From the NCBI GenBank assembly GCA_024694625.1, contig JAILJP010000030.1:1-64000 (forward strand): a stretch of 64,000 nt of DNA, read 5' to 3'. This stretch comes from Lachnospiraceae bacterium (GTDB lineage: Bacteria; Bacillota; Clostridia; Lachnospirales; Lachnospiraceae). Of this stretch, positions 35,958 through 45,565 are shown piece after piece. Position 1 is the stretch's first letter; each line of letters starts with the position of its first letter. The position numbers and the translations under genes are program-made. The notes beneath the pieces were generated by a model. The model was not told the DNA's origin. It did no database searches and saw only the letters and a program-made list of their open reading frames with translations.

Positions 35958-37265
35958 ATGTTTCGGATGTATGATTTAATTGAAAAGAAAAAGAATGGGG
36001 AAGAACTGACAAAGGAAGAGATTGAATTTATTGTTCAAGGCTATACCGATGGCAGTATTTACGATTATCAAATGTCCGCTTTTTTGATGGCGGTATATTT
36101 TAATGGTATGACAAAACAGGAAACCTTTGAACTTACCATGGCAATGGAAGCATCTGGTGATACCTTGGATCTATCTGAAATAAAAGGGGTTAAGGTAGAC
36201 AAACATTCCACCGGAGGTGTGGGAGATAAAACTACCTTGGTACTTGCTCCCATGATTGCAGCATTGGATGTACCTGTTGCAAAAATGTCCGGCAGAGGAT
36301 TGGGTCATACGGGAGGAACCATTGACAAATTAGAAGCCTTTCCTGGATTTTTAACCTCCCTTCCAGAGGAGACATTTATTCAAAATGTAAATGAACATAA
36401 GATTGCCGTTGCAGGACAGACCAAAAACCTTGCTCCGGCGGATAAAAAAATCTATGCCTTAAGGGATGCAACCGCTTGCGTAAATTCCATTCCTTTAATT
36501 GCCAGCTCCATAATGAGCAAAAAACTAGCATCCGGTGCAGATGGAATTTGTTTGGATGTTAAAGTGGGAAGCGGAGCCTTTATGAAAAATGAAGCGGACG
36601 CCCAATGCTTGGCAAAAACCATGGTGGATATTGGTACATTTGCAAATAAAAAGGTGGTGGCTGTATTAACCAATATGGATGAACCTTTGGGAAATGCAGT
36701 TGGAAATACCTTGGAAGTAATGGAAGCAATTGATTCTTTAAAGGGAAATGGGCCAAAAGACTTAATGGAAGTGGTGTTTGCCCTTGGTAGTCAAATGCTT
36801 TTAATGGCAGGACGGGCATCTTCGGAAGAGGAAGCAAACAAACTGTTGCAATCCACAATCGATTCCGGCGCTGCATATGATAAGTTTAAGGAATTTGTGA
36901 AAATTCAGGGTGGAAATCCCGAGGATGTAGATCATATGGAGTCACTTTTGTCTGCAAAGGTGGTTTCAGATGTGGTTGCTTTAAAGGATGGTTATGTAGC
37001 AAAAATTGAAGCGGAACAAATTGGTCATGCTTCCATGATTATGGGAGGGGGCCGTGCTTCAAAAGAAGATGATATTGATTTGTCGGTAGGAATTATTCTT
37101 CGAAAGAAGGTTGGGGATTTTGTAAAGGCAAATGAACCCATTGCCACCGTATACGCAAATGATTCGTCTTTGTGTGAAAAAGCGAAAGAGGAAATATTGG
37201 ATTCCTACCAATTTTCAGACACAAAAACCCAGGGGAAACCCATGGTGATAAAAACGATTAAATAG
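35958..37265 (+). CDS. pdp: Pyrimidine-nucleoside phosphorylase
   Basis: Phosphorolyses uridine, thymidine and deoxyuridine to base and (deoxy)ribose 1-phosphate in nucleoside salvage. The 435 residues match the family (a helical domain, then an alpha/beta domain). The KHSTGGVGDKTTLVLAP signature (about 81-97) binds phosphate, and the helical domain carries YQMSAFLMAVYF. It could be strict thymidine phosphorylase (DeoA), but the Firmicutes Pdp type is likelier. GGGGAGG precedes the ATG. Confidence 0.93.
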   Translation: MFRMYDLIEKKKNGEELTKEEIEFIVQGYTDGSIYDYQMSAFLMAVYFNGMTKQETFELTMAMEASGDTLDLSEIKGVKVDKHSTGGVGDKTTLVLAPMIAALDVPVAKMSGRGLGHTGGTIDKLEAFPGFLTSLPEETFIQNVNEHKIAVAGQTKNLAPADKKIYALRDATACVNSIPLIASSIMSKKLASGADGICLDVKVGSGAFMKNEADAQCLAKTMVDIGTFANKKVVAVLTNMDEPLGNAVGNTLEVMEAIDSLKGNGPKDLMEVVFALGSQMLLMAGRASSEEEANKLLQSTIDSGAAYDKFKEFVKIQGGNPEDVDHMESLLSAKVVSDVVALKDGYVAKIEAEQIGHASMIMGGGRASKEDDIDLSVGIILRKKVGDFVKANEPIATVYANDSSLCEKAKEEILDSYQFSDTKTQGKPMVIKTIK

Positions 37266-37275
37266 GGGAACTTCA

Positions 37276-38250
37276 TTGGAAAAAGAAATTTTATTAAATA
37301 TACCGGCAGAACATTTGGAAAACATTTTCGGCCAATTTGATCACAATGTAAAAATTATAGAAAATGGCTTGGAAGTATCTTTGGTAAATCGAGGAGATTC
37401 CGTAAAAATCATGGGTGAGGAATCATCGGTAGAAGCTGCCAAAAACATTGTAAACGAGCTCCTTCACTTGTCCAAAAGGGGAAATCAAATTACGGAGCAA
37501 AATGTTCGTTACGCCATGTCCTTAAAAGAAAACTTAGGAGATCATCCTATGGTAAAAATGGATGAGGATCTTATTTGTCATACGGTTTCCGGAAAACCGG
37601 TTAAACCCAAGACAATGGGACAAAAGAAATATGTGGATGCCATTCGAAACAAGATGATTGTGTTTGGAATGGGACCGGCTGGTACAGGAAAAACATATTT
37701 GGCTATGGCTATGGCCATTACTGCATTTCAGGCAGGAGAGGTATCAAGGATTATCCTTACAAGACCTGCCATTGAAGCAGGAGAAAAGTTGGGATTTTTG
37801 CCCGGTGATTTACAAAGTAAGGTAGATCCTTATTTAAGACCTTTGTATGATGCGCTGTATCAGATTATGGGAGCGGAGAGCTTCCAGAGAAATATGGAAA
37901 AGGGGCTAATCGAAGTGGCACCTTTGGCCTATATGAGAGGTCGAACCTTGGATAATGCCTTCATTATTTTGGATGAAGCACAGAACACCACGCCGGCTCA
38001 GATGAAAATGTTTTTAACAAGAATCGGTTTCGGGTCGAAAGCTGTCATTACCGGTGATGCGACACAAAAGGATTTGGCTCCCGGCACGGTTTCCGGTTTG
38101 GATGTGGCCTTAAAGGTCCTTGCAAAAGTAGAGGATATTGGTATTTGCACCCTTACAGGTAATGATGTGGTACGTCATCCATTGGTTCAAAAAATTGTAA
38201 ATGCCTATGAAATATACGAAAAAAATCAACATAAAGGACGCAAGAAGTAA
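37276..38250 (+). CDS. phoH: PhoH-family ATPase
   Basis: A cytosolic ATPase of the PhoH (PhoL/YbeZ) family, linked with YbeY in RNA metabolism; its precise activity is unsettled. The 324 residues have an N-terminal KH-like region (about 1-100), Walker A GPAGTGKT (133-140) and an IILDEAQNTTPAQMK Walker B (about 228-243). The start is TTG at 37276 with AGGGGA upstream. Its stop overlaps the ATG of the next gene by one base. The order phoH, HD membrane protein, ybeY is conserved in Firmicutes. Confidence 0.93.
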   Translation: MEKEILLNIPAEHLENIFGQFDHNVKIIENGLEVSLVNRGDSVKIMGEESSVEAAKNIVNELLHLSKRGNQITEQNVRYAMSLKENLGDHPMVKMDEDLICHTVSGKPVKPKTMGQKKYVDAIRNKMIVFGMGPAGTGKTYLAMAMAITAFQAGEVSRIILTRPAIEAGEKLGFLPGDLQSKVDPYLRPLYDALYQIMGAESFQRNMEKGLIEVAPLAYMRGRTLDNAFIILDEAQNTTPAQMKMFLTRIGFGSKAVITGDATQKDLAPGTVSGLDVALKVLAKVEDIGICTLTGNDVVRHPLVQKIVNAYEIYEKNQHKGRKK

Positions 38251-39437
38251 TGAATATTGAAGAAAAGAAAATTGCACCGAAAAGATTTTTTTACGTAATG
38301 GCCATGTTTGTGGTATCCGTATGCAGTGTCTTTGCTTTAAGCTATGGAAGGAAAATGCTTTTGGACCAGGCGCTTTGTTTGGTTACTTTATTTGCAGCCT
38401 ATTGGATGGTTTTAATTCTATCTTTGGTACATCAAAGAAAAATCGGGAAATTCACATATAAAGATACTACCTATCAACACTTGTTTGTGATATCGTTCAT
38501 TAGTTGGGTATTAATCATAGGCACCTCGTATTTACCGGATTATTTCGGTCCAATTCTTTTGATTGCATTTTTATATGTATCCGTTTGTGAAAGCAGCTTG
38601 TCTTTAGCAATGTGCATATTTTTGGATGTATTGCTTTGTTTTATCACAGGAAAAAACAGTTATGTGCTGTATTGCTATTGCATTTTATCTATTTTCGGAA
38701 CGTTGTTTGCTTATTACATCAAAGAGCAAAAGCATGAAAAGAGATTGGAAAATTATGTTCTGATTGGACTGGTCCAATTTTTAATTCCTTGTATTTTTTA
38801 TGATTTTACCTACGGTAAACTGGAATTAAGTGCTATGATACAATTTGGTATTGCCGCAGTGATTCATGCATTGATTATTTACTTTGGCTTCGGGATCCTT
38901 TCAAACTGGGATCATAAAGAAGAAAGTATCGCCTATGAAACCTTCAGTGATTTTGATTTTTCTCTGGCTCAGGATTTGAAACGTTTTTCTCCCGGAGAAT
39001 ACTATCACGCTACAAAGGTTTCAAAACTTGCCCGGGATTGTGCAGCAGAAATCGGGGCAGATGAGTTGTTATGTGCCTGCGGAGGACTTTATTATCACAT
39101 TGGTATTATGGAGGGCGAGCCTATCGTGGACAATGGAGTTTCCATTTCCCAAAACAGATGTCTTCCTGAACCGGTGGTGCGAATCATTAGTGAATACGGT
39201 GGTATTATGCAAAAGCCTTCGACTCCGGAATCTGCCATTGTGCAAATGGTTGATTCTTTAGTTACAAAGGTGGAAGCATTGGGAGATACCATGGAAAGCT
39301 CTTGGAATCAGGAAATGTTGATTTATCAAACACTAAACGAGTTTTCCAACGAGGGAATGTATGATGAATCCGGACTTACCATGAATCAGTTCTTAAAGAT
39401 CAGAGACTGTCTGATTATAAAGGAGAATTTGCTATGA
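38250..39437 (+). CDS. Degenerate PgpH-like HD-domain membrane protein
   Basis: By position (phoH-X-ybeY) and sequence this is the counterpart of PgpH/YqfF, the 7TM c-di-AMP phosphodiesterase. At 395 residues it is much shorter than the usual roughly 700: the large extracytoplasmic domain is absent and only the membrane helices (about 12-215) and a C-terminal HD-like domain (about 235-395) remain. In that domain SPGEYYHATKVSKLA (247-261) matches the family, but the usual YYHDIGKM reads YYHIGIM (281-287), so the metal-binding Asp of the HD pair is missing. Hydrolysis of c-di-AMP is therefore unlikely. It overlaps phoH by 1 base and ybeY by 4. Confidence 0.8.
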   Translation: MNIEEKKIAPKRFFYVMAMFVVSVCSVFALSYGRKMLLDQALCLVTLFAAYWMVLILSLVHQRKIGKFTYKDTTYQHLFVISFISWVLIIGTSYLPDYFGPILLIAFLYVSVCESSLSLAMCIFLDVLLCFITGKNSYVLYCYCILSIFGTLFAYYIKEQKHEKRLENYVLIGLVQFLIPCIFYDFTYGKLELSAMIQFGIAAVIHALIIYFGFGILSNWDHKEESIAYETFSDFDFSLAQDLKRFSPGEYYHATKVSKLARDCAAEIGADELLCACGGLYYHIGIMEGEPIVDNGVSISQNRCLPEPVVRIISEYGGIMQKPSTPESAIVQMVDSLVTKVEALGDTMESSWNQEMLIYQTLNEFSNEGMYDESGLTMNQFLKIRDCLIIKENLL

Positions 39438-39934
39438 CAATTGAAATTAACGAAGAGGTAGAAACATCTTTTGATTTTGATTTGAAGGAAGTGGCCCATC
39501 AGGTAATTAACGGGGTTTTAGATTTTGAAAAGTTTCCCTATGAAGCAGATGTTTCCTTAACACTTGTTTCTTCGGAAGATATTCAAACTATTAACAAAGA
39601 GCAAAGGGAAATGGATAAGGTAACTGATGTGCTGTCTTTTCCCATGATTCCTTGGTCATCTCCGGTTTGCTATGAAGAACTGGAAACCTTCGATGATATT
39701 TTTCATCCGGAGACAGGAGAGGCGATGCTGGGAGACATTGTACTATGTGTTCCAAAGGTCATTGCCCAGGCTCTTGAATTTGGTCATTCGAAAAAGAGAG
39801 AATATGCTTTTTTGATTGCCCATAGTATGTTACATTTATTAGGTTACGATCATGAGGATGAAGATGAACGTATCCAAATGGAAAATCGCCAAAAAGAAAT
39901 TTTAGAATACATTGGTATTACAAGGGAGGATTAA
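39434..39934 (+). CDS. ybeY: Endoribonuclease YbeY (rRNA maturation factor)
   Basis: A metal-dependent endoribonuclease involved in 16S rRNA 3'-end maturation and ribosome quality control. The zinc site HxxxHxxxxxH is HSMLHLLGYDH, with His130, His134 and His140. The 166-residue length is normal. Its ATG overlaps the stop of the HD-protein gene by four bases (ATGA), so translation is coupled with the membrane protein. Confidence 0.96.
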   Translation: MTIEINEEVETSFDFDLKEVAHQVINGVLDFEKFPYEADVSLTLVSSEDIQTINKEQREMDKVTDVLSFPMIPWSSPVCYEELETFDDIFHPETGEAMLGDIVLCVPKVIAQALEFGHSKKREYAFLIAHSMLHLLGYDHEDEDERIQMENRQKEILEYIGITRED

Positions 39935-39940
39935 TAAGAA

Positions 39941-41068
39941 ATGAAACTAGGAAAGTTGGAACTCAGTAAAAAACAACTGGGAATTATTATCGGTGTACTT
40001 GTTGCCGTAATTGTTCTTGTAGTTGTACTTGTTGTGGTTAACGGAAAGAAGCAAAAAACTGAGGAACCCAAGACAGAAACCAAGACGGAAGTTGTGGAAG
40101 AAACAACCGATACCGGTGCAAAATCTCTTTTGACAGGAGAGAGCATTAGCGAAGAAATCGCTAACAACAGACCCATTGCAGTAATGATTGAAAACACTGT
40201 GGATGCTATGCCCCAGTATGGTTTGAATTCTGCAGGTGTTGTTTATGAATGTCCTGTTGAAGGTGGATTAACCAGATTAATGGCAATCTTTGACAATTAC
40301 TATGATTTGGAACAAATCGGTAACGTTCGTAGCTGCCGTCCTTACTATGTATATTTTGCAAAAGAGTTTGATGCAATTTATGTTCATGTAGGTCAGAGTA
40401 TTCACGGACAGGTATTACTTGAAACCGGAATCGTTGATGATTTAAATGCTTTGAAGGGTGCTGCAGCAAATATCACCTTCTTTAGAACTTCTGAAAAGAA
40501 GGCGCCTCATAACTGCTACGTTTCTGCTGAATCAGTAGCAAAGGGTATTGAAGCAGAAGGATATCGTACTACTTATGAAGATGGTTACACCGGACATTAT
40601 CAGTTCGCATCTGAGGATGCTCCTAATATGTTAGAAGACGGTGAAGACTGTGCCGTTGTTTGTCCTTATTTCTTCAACAATGAACCTTATTTCATTTACA
40701 ACGAAGAGACTCAGACATATGACCGTTATCAGTTCAATAAGGCACAGACTGACATTATTGATGGAGAGCAGATTTCTGTAAAAAATATTTTGTTCCAGAC
40801 ATCTGCATCAGCAACCTCTTTGTATGAAGAAACTCAGTATTTGAACATTCCTTTGGTAGGAAGCGGTGCCGGAAAGTACTTCACCAACGGTAAGATGATT
40901 GATGTTACTTGGCAGAAAGATTCCGATACAGATATTACCCATTACTATGATGCTGCCGGAAATGAAATCCAGTTGAATGTTGGTAAGACTTGGGTTTGCT
41001 TAATTCAGTCACAGTATATGGACGAAAACAAATACTATGCAACAGAGGAAGATTTTAACAATCGATAA
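39941..41068 (+). CDS. DUF3048 (YerB-like) membrane-anchored protein
   Basis: A 375-residue protein with one N-terminal membrane segment (about 13-34) and a long extracytoplasmic region made of the DUF3048 N- and C-terminal domains (about 70-365), with RPIAVMIEN, AGVVYECPVEGGLTRLMAIF and GNVRSCRPYY as family markers. The B. subtilis relative YerB is a lipoprotein; here no lipobox cysteine is seen and the segment looks like an uncleaved anchor. Function is unknown. It starts 6 bp after ybeY. Confidence 0.8.
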   Translation: MKLGKLELSKKQLGIIIGVLVAVIVLVVVLVVVNGKKQKTEEPKTETKTEVVEETTDTGAKSLLTGESISEEIANNRPIAVMIENTVDAMPQYGLNSAGVVYECPVEGGLTRLMAIFDNYYDLEQIGNVRSCRPYYVYFAKEFDAIYVHVGQSIHGQVLLETGIVDDLNALKGAAANITFFRTSEKKAPHNCYVSAESVAKGIEAEGYRTTYEDGYTGHYQFASEDAPNMLEDGEDCAVVCPYFFNNEPYFIYNEETQTYDRYQFNKAQTDIIDGEQISVKNILFQTSASATSLYEETQYLNIPLVGSGAGKYFTNGKMIDVTWQKDSDTDITHYYDAAGNEIQLNVGKTWVCLIQSQYMDENKYYATEEDFNNR

Positions 41069-41076
41069 TCAGTTTT

Positions 41077-42729
41077 ATGAATAGCAATAAAAATAACAGT
41101 ACAAATTTTTTAGTTCAGGGATCTATCCTTGCAATAGCATCTATAATTAGCCGTATTGTGGGACTCTTATACAGAGTCCCACTTAAGGCTATTATTGGCA
41201 AAATGGGAAATAATTACTATGGTACCGCTTTTGAGATTTACAGTATCATATTGATTATTTCTTCTTACAGTTTACCTTTGGCTGTTTCCAAATTGGTTGC
41301 TACCCGTATGGAAATGGGTCAGGTGAAAAATACCATGAAGGTATTAAAAGGAGCTTTGCTTTTTGCATTTATCAGCGGCGGTATTTTTATGACCGTTGTC
41401 TTTTTTGGTGCAGATTTTTTCACCGGACTATTACAGACTCCATTGGCATCTGTTGCATTGCGAGTGTTGGCTCCAGTTATTCTTATTGTTGCAGTGTTAG
41501 GAGTATTTCGTGGATTTTTCCAGGGATTACATACTATGATGCCCAGTGCGGTCTCTCAGATTATTGAGCAGATTATTAACGCTATTGTATCCGTTGTTGC
41601 TGCCTATTTTTTGTTTGGATATGGAATGAGAATCGGTGGCGTTTTAGGGGATTCAGAGGAATATGCCGCTGCATATGGAGCTGCAGGTGGTACCTTGGGA
41701 ACAGCCTTAGGTGCGCTGGCTGCTTTATTATTTGTACTGTTTATTTATGTTATTTTTTACAAAAAGTTTAAAAGAAGAGTTATAAGAGATCATAAACCTA
41801 TGAAAGAGTCTTATGGTACTATTTTTAAGATTCTTATTATGACCATTATTCCTGTTCTTTTAAGCACCACACTTTACAATATCAGCTCCATTTTAGATCA
41901 GGGTATCTTTAAGAATATCGTTACCCTACAGGGCTATGACAAAAAGCTGATAGGTGAGTGGTGGGGCGTGTATACCGGTCAGTATAAGGTATTGATAAAT
42001 GTTCCTATTTCCATTGCCAGTGCTATGGCAGCCTCTTCCGTGCCTACCTTAACGGCAGCGTATCAGAGACAGGATAAAAAACAGATTCGATATCAGATCC
42101 ACAGTGCTACACGCTTTATTATGATTATTGCCTTCCCTTGTACCGTTGGAATGGCGGTTTTGGGCGGACCTATTATGATGTTTTTGTTTGCTGATGCGGA
42201 TCCCATATCTGCTCAGATGATGACCTATGGTGCTATCTCAATTTTGTTTTATTCTCTGTCTACCTTATCAAACGGTTTGTTACAGGGAATTAACCGGTTG
42301 CGTATTCCGGTACAAAATGCGGCAATAGCTTTGGTATTACAGGCACTGTTTTTAATCGGGGCATTGGAGCTCTTTGATTTGAATATTTTTGCCGTAGTTT
42401 ATGCCAACGCATTCTATGCATTCTGTATGTGCGTATTGAACCATATTGCTGTGGTTCGTTACAGTGGCGTTCATCAAAACATTATGACTACCTACATTCT
42501 TCCATTTACGGCTTCTGCAATTATGGGAGTGGCTGTATTTTTGGTATACCAGGGAGTTCATTTTGTTACAAAGAGTAATTCCATTTCCTGTGTATTTGGA
42601 ATAATATTTGGTGGTATCGTTTACTTTGTGGTATTGCTATTAATTCGAGGAATCGGTAAAAAAGAACTTTTGCGTTTCCCGAAAGGAGCATACTTAGTTT
42701 ATATAGCTGAAAAGTTACATTTACTGTAA
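41077..42729 (+). CDS. MOP-superfamily polysaccharide flippase (SpoVB/YtgP type)
   Basis: A 550-residue membrane protein with about fourteen hydrophobic segments, belonging to the oligosaccharidyl-lipid flippase superfamily. Its opening (FLVQGSILAIASIISRIVGL) is typical of the SpoVB/YtgP/MurJ-like branch that moves lipid-linked cell wall precursors outward. The sequence cannot decide between a lipid II flippase and an exopolysaccharide flippase. It starts 8 bp after the DUF3048 gene and its ATG lacks a strong ribosome site. Confidence 0.85.
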   Translation: MNSNKNNSTNFLVQGSILAIASIISRIVGLLYRVPLKAIIGKMGNNYYGTAFEIYSIILIISSYSLPLAVSKLVATRMEMGQVKNTMKVLKGALLFAFISGGIFMTVVFFGADFFTGLLQTPLASVALRVLAPVILIVAVLGVFRGFFQGLHTMMPSAVSQIIEQIINAIVSVVAAYFLFGYGMRIGGVLGDSEEYAAAYGAAGGTLGTALGALAALLFVLFIYVIFYKKFKRRVIRDHKPMKESYGTIFKILIMTIIPVLLSTTLYNISSILDQGIFKNIVTLQGYDKKLIGEWWGVYTGQYKVLINVPISIASAMAASSVPTLTAAYQRQDKKQIRYQIHSATRFIMIIAFPCTVGMAVLGGPIMMFLFADADPISAQMMTYGAISILFYSLSTLSNGLLQGINRLRIPVQNAAIALVLQALFLIGALELFDLNIFAVVYANAFYAFCMCVLNHIAVVRYSGVHQNIMTTYILPFTASAIMGVAVFLVYQGVHFVTKSNSISCVFGIIFGGIVYFVVLLLIRGIGKKELLRFPKGAYLVYIAEKLHLL

Positions 42730-42740
42730 GGAGTATTTGC

Positions 42741-43961
42741 ATGAAATATGATGTTGTTGTAATCGGTGGCGGTGCCTGTGGAATGATGGCAGCCTTATCC
42801 GCAAAAGAAGCCGGTGGTACTGTTTGTATTTTGGAAAAAAACAGTATGCTTGGAAAAAAAATACTTGCAACGGGAAACGGTAGATGCAATTTTACAAACG
42901 AATATCAGGATGAAAAATGCTACCGAGTTGGCAATTTCCAGGTTTTCAAAGAGGTATTATCCCGATTCAATGTGGAAAGGACCTTGGTCTTTTTTTCTAA
43001 GATTGGAATTTTATATAAATCCAGAGAGGGATATTACTATCCCAGAAGCAATCAGGCTTCTTCCATTCGTCATTGCATGGAAAAAGCCGTTATGGCAAAG
43101 GGAATTGATTTTCGTTTAAATACGGAAGTAACGGAAGTGGCGGAAAATGACGGTGGCTTTTGTGTTACCACGAAAGATGGCGATTATTTTGCAAAAAAAA
43201 TTATTGTCTGCACCGGGGGAAAAGCATCTCCCAAAAGCGGTAGTGACGGAATAGGGTATACACTTGCAAAAAGATTTGGTCATCATATTATAAAGCCGTT
43301 GCCGGCACTGGTTCAGTTGCAGTGTAAAGAAGGGTATTTTAAATCTTTAAAAGGCATTCGTTCCATGGGAAAGGTGTCTTTATATGTGGATGGAAAAGAG
43401 GTTGCATCCGACCTTGGAGAATTGCAGTTTACCAAGGAGGGAATTTCTGGTATTCCGGTGTTTAATGTAAGTAGATTTGCGGTAGTTGCTCTAAATCAAA
43501 AGAAGGGAGTATATGCTTCTTTGGATTTATTCCCTGATTTTTCTTTTGATGTTTTATGTTCCCATTTATCTAATCAGTTGTTATATCGTAGCTATCCTGT
43601 AACCGTTACAGAAGGCTTAATCGGTATGTTAAATGATAAACTGATTCCGGTGTTGTTAAAACAGTTATCTATTAAACCGGATGAATCCGTATATTCTTTG
43701 TCTAATGATGATATTGGAAGAATGGCTTCCTTTTTCAAGGATTGGCAAGTGGAAATTTCCGGATACAATGATTTTGACAGTGCGCAGGTGACCTGTGGAG
43801 GCGTGGATTTAAATGAAGTGACCAACCATTTGGAATCTCAAAAAACCCCCGGGGTATTTTTTGCCGGAGAAGTATTGGATGTGGATGGTATTTGCGGTGG
43901 ATATAACCTGCAATGGGCCTGGTCCAGCGGATATGTAGCTGGAAAAGGCGCGATGGAGTAA
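42741..43961 (+). CDS. HI0933-family NAD(P)/FAD-dependent oxidoreductase
   Basis: A flavoprotein of the HI0933/YhiN family. Of 406 residues, the N-terminal FAD-binding motif is VVIGGGACGMMAAL (5-18), followed by the family segment GRCNFTN (about 49-55); a C-terminal motif with GGVDLNEV and DVDGICGGYNLQWAWSSG completes the FAD site. The physiological substrate of the family is unknown. It starts 11 bp after the flippase gene and is followed 4 bp later by a second flavoprotein. Confidence 0.87.
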   Translation: MKYDVVVIGGGACGMMAALSAKEAGGTVCILEKNSMLGKKILATGNGRCNFTNEYQDEKCYRVGNFQVFKEVLSRFNVERTLVFFSKIGILYKSREGYYYPRSNQASSIRHCMEKAVMAKGIDFRLNTEVTEVAENDGGFCVTTKDGDYFAKKIIVCTGGKASPKSGSDGIGYTLAKRFGHHIIKPLPALVQLQCKEGYFKSLKGIRSMGKVSLYVDGKEVASDLGELQFTKEGISGIPVFNVSRFAVVALNQKKGVYASLDLFPDFSFDVLCSHLSNQLLYRSYPVTVTEGLIGMLNDKLIPVLLKQLSIKPDESVYSLSNDDIGRMASFFKDWQVEISGYNDFDSAQVTCGGVDLNEVTNHLESQKTPGVFFAGEVLDVDGICGGYNLQWAWSSGYVAGKGAME

Positions 43962-43965
43962 CGTA

Positions 43966-45555
43966 ATGATTCTTTTAAAACAAGTGAAGGTTTTGGTTAG
44001 TGACCAGCCCAAACAAGCTTTAAAAAATAAAATATTGAAAGAATTAAAGCTTCAAAATGATGAAGTTTTAAGTATGGAAATTCTGCGTCAGTCTGTGGAT
44101 GCCAGAAAGAAACAGGAGTTGTTCTATGTTTACAATGTGGCATTGCAGTTAAGGGATAAAGAGGATCTTATTTTAAAACGAAAGTACAAGTTTTCCATAG
44201 AACCCTATGAAATGATTCCCTTTGAAATTCCTTTCGTTTCAGACAAAGACCATGAGAAAATTGCTGTTATCGGTGCCGGTCCTGCCGGTTTGTTTTGTGC
44301 CTATTATTTAGCACTTGCTGGATTTAAACCTGTACTTTTGGAACGGGGCAAAAAGGTAGAAGAGCGAAAAGCAGACGTGGAAGAGTTTTGGAACAACGGA
44401 AAACTTTTATCTTCTTCCAACGTTCAGTTTGGAGAAGGTGGAGCAGGTACCTTTTCCGATGGAAAGCTTAACACTTTGGTGAAAGACAAAACCGGTAGAA
44501 ATACCTTTGTTTTGGAAACCTTTGTGAAATTTGGAGCTCCATCCAGTATTTTATATGATTTTAAACCCCACATCGGAACGGATATTCTTATTGACGTAAT
44601 TAAAAACCTTCGAGAAGAATTAATTCGTCTGGGCTGTGAGATTCGTTTTGAGACGAAGGTGGAGGATTTTGTTTTTAAGAGCGGTGGATTGGTTGGCTTG
44701 GTATTAGAATCCAAAGAAGAAATCCCCTGCTCCAAAGCAGTGTTGGCAGTGGGACACAGTGCCAGAGATACCTTTGAAACTTTATATCATAAAAACATTG
44801 AAATGACGGCGAAGGAATTTGCCGTAGGATTTCGTGTAGAGCATGAGCGGTCCTTTATTGATGAGCATCAATACGGAAGTTTTGCTGAAAAACTTGGGGC
44901 TGCGCCTTATAAACTAGCTACAAAATTGAAAAATCAACGGGGCGTATATTCCTTTTGCATGTGTCCCGGTGGTTATGTTGTAAATTCATCTTCGGAAGAA
45001 GGATTTTTGGCAGTAAACGGTATGAGTTATTCCGGCCGTGACGGATTAAACTCCAATTCTGCTATTGTGGTTTCCGTAGGAGCAAATGAATATGACTTAA
45101 ATGATCCTATGGCAGGAATTGCCTACCAAAGAAGCTTGGAAAAGAAGGCCTTCGAACTGGGAAAGGGAAAGATTCCCCAACAGTTATATGGAGACTATTT
45201 GGCAAAGCGTCCTTCCGTTAGTTACGGAGGGTTTTCTTCCATGCATAAGGGAGCTGCTTCCTTTGCAGATTTGTCAGGATTGTTCTCCGAAGATATGAGA
45301 ACTTCATTTATTGAGGGTATGAATCTCTTTGAGCATAAAATGAAAGGCTTTGCCTCCGAGGAAATGATTTTATCCGGAGTGGAAAGTCGTACCTCATCCC
45401 CGATTCGAATTCTGAGGGATGAAAACTTTATGTCCAATATGAAAGGACTATATCCTTGCGGAGAGGGTGCCGGATATGCCGGCGGAATTACCTCTGCTGC
45501 CATGGATGGAATAAAGGTGGCGCAAAGTATAGTTGCCGCTTATACAAAAGATTAG
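43966..45555 (+). CDS. FAD-dependent dehydrogenase (COG2509 family)
   Basis: A 529-residue cytosolic flavoprotein of unknown substrate. The N-terminal domain (about 1-95) is family-specific; the FAD-binding GAGPAG lies at 103-108, with LERGKKVEERKADV after it and SSNVQFGEGGAGTFSDGKL further on. The C-terminal end has GEGAGYAGGITSAAMDGI. It follows the HI0933-type gene by 4 bp, suggesting a common redox role, and runs to 10 bp before the mutS start. Confidence 0.85.
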   Translation: MILLKQVKVLVSDQPKQALKNKILKELKLQNDEVLSMEILRQSVDARKKQELFYVYNVALQLRDKEDLILKRKYKFSIEPYEMIPFEIPFVSDKDHEKIAVIGAGPAGLFCAYYLALAGFKPVLLERGKKVEERKADVEEFWNNGKLLSSSNVQFGEGGAGTFSDGKLNTLVKDKTGRNTFVLETFVKFGAPSSILYDFKPHIGTDILIDVIKNLREELIRLGCEIRFETKVEDFVFKSGGLVGLVLESKEEIPCSKAVLAVGHSARDTFETLYHKNIEMTAKEFAVGFRVEHERSFIDEHQYGSFAEKLGAAPYKLATKLKNQRGVYSFCMCPGGYVVNSSSEEGFLAVNGMSYSGRDGLNSNSAIVVSVGANEYDLNDPMAGIAYQRSLEKKAFELGKGKIPQQLYGDYLAKRPSVSYGGFSSMHKGAASFADLSGLFSEDMRTSFIEGMNLFEHKMKGFASEEMILSGVESRTSSPIRILRDENFMSNMKGLYPCGEGAGYAGGITSAAMDGIKVAQSIVAAYTKD

Positions 45556-45565
45556 GATGGAAATT

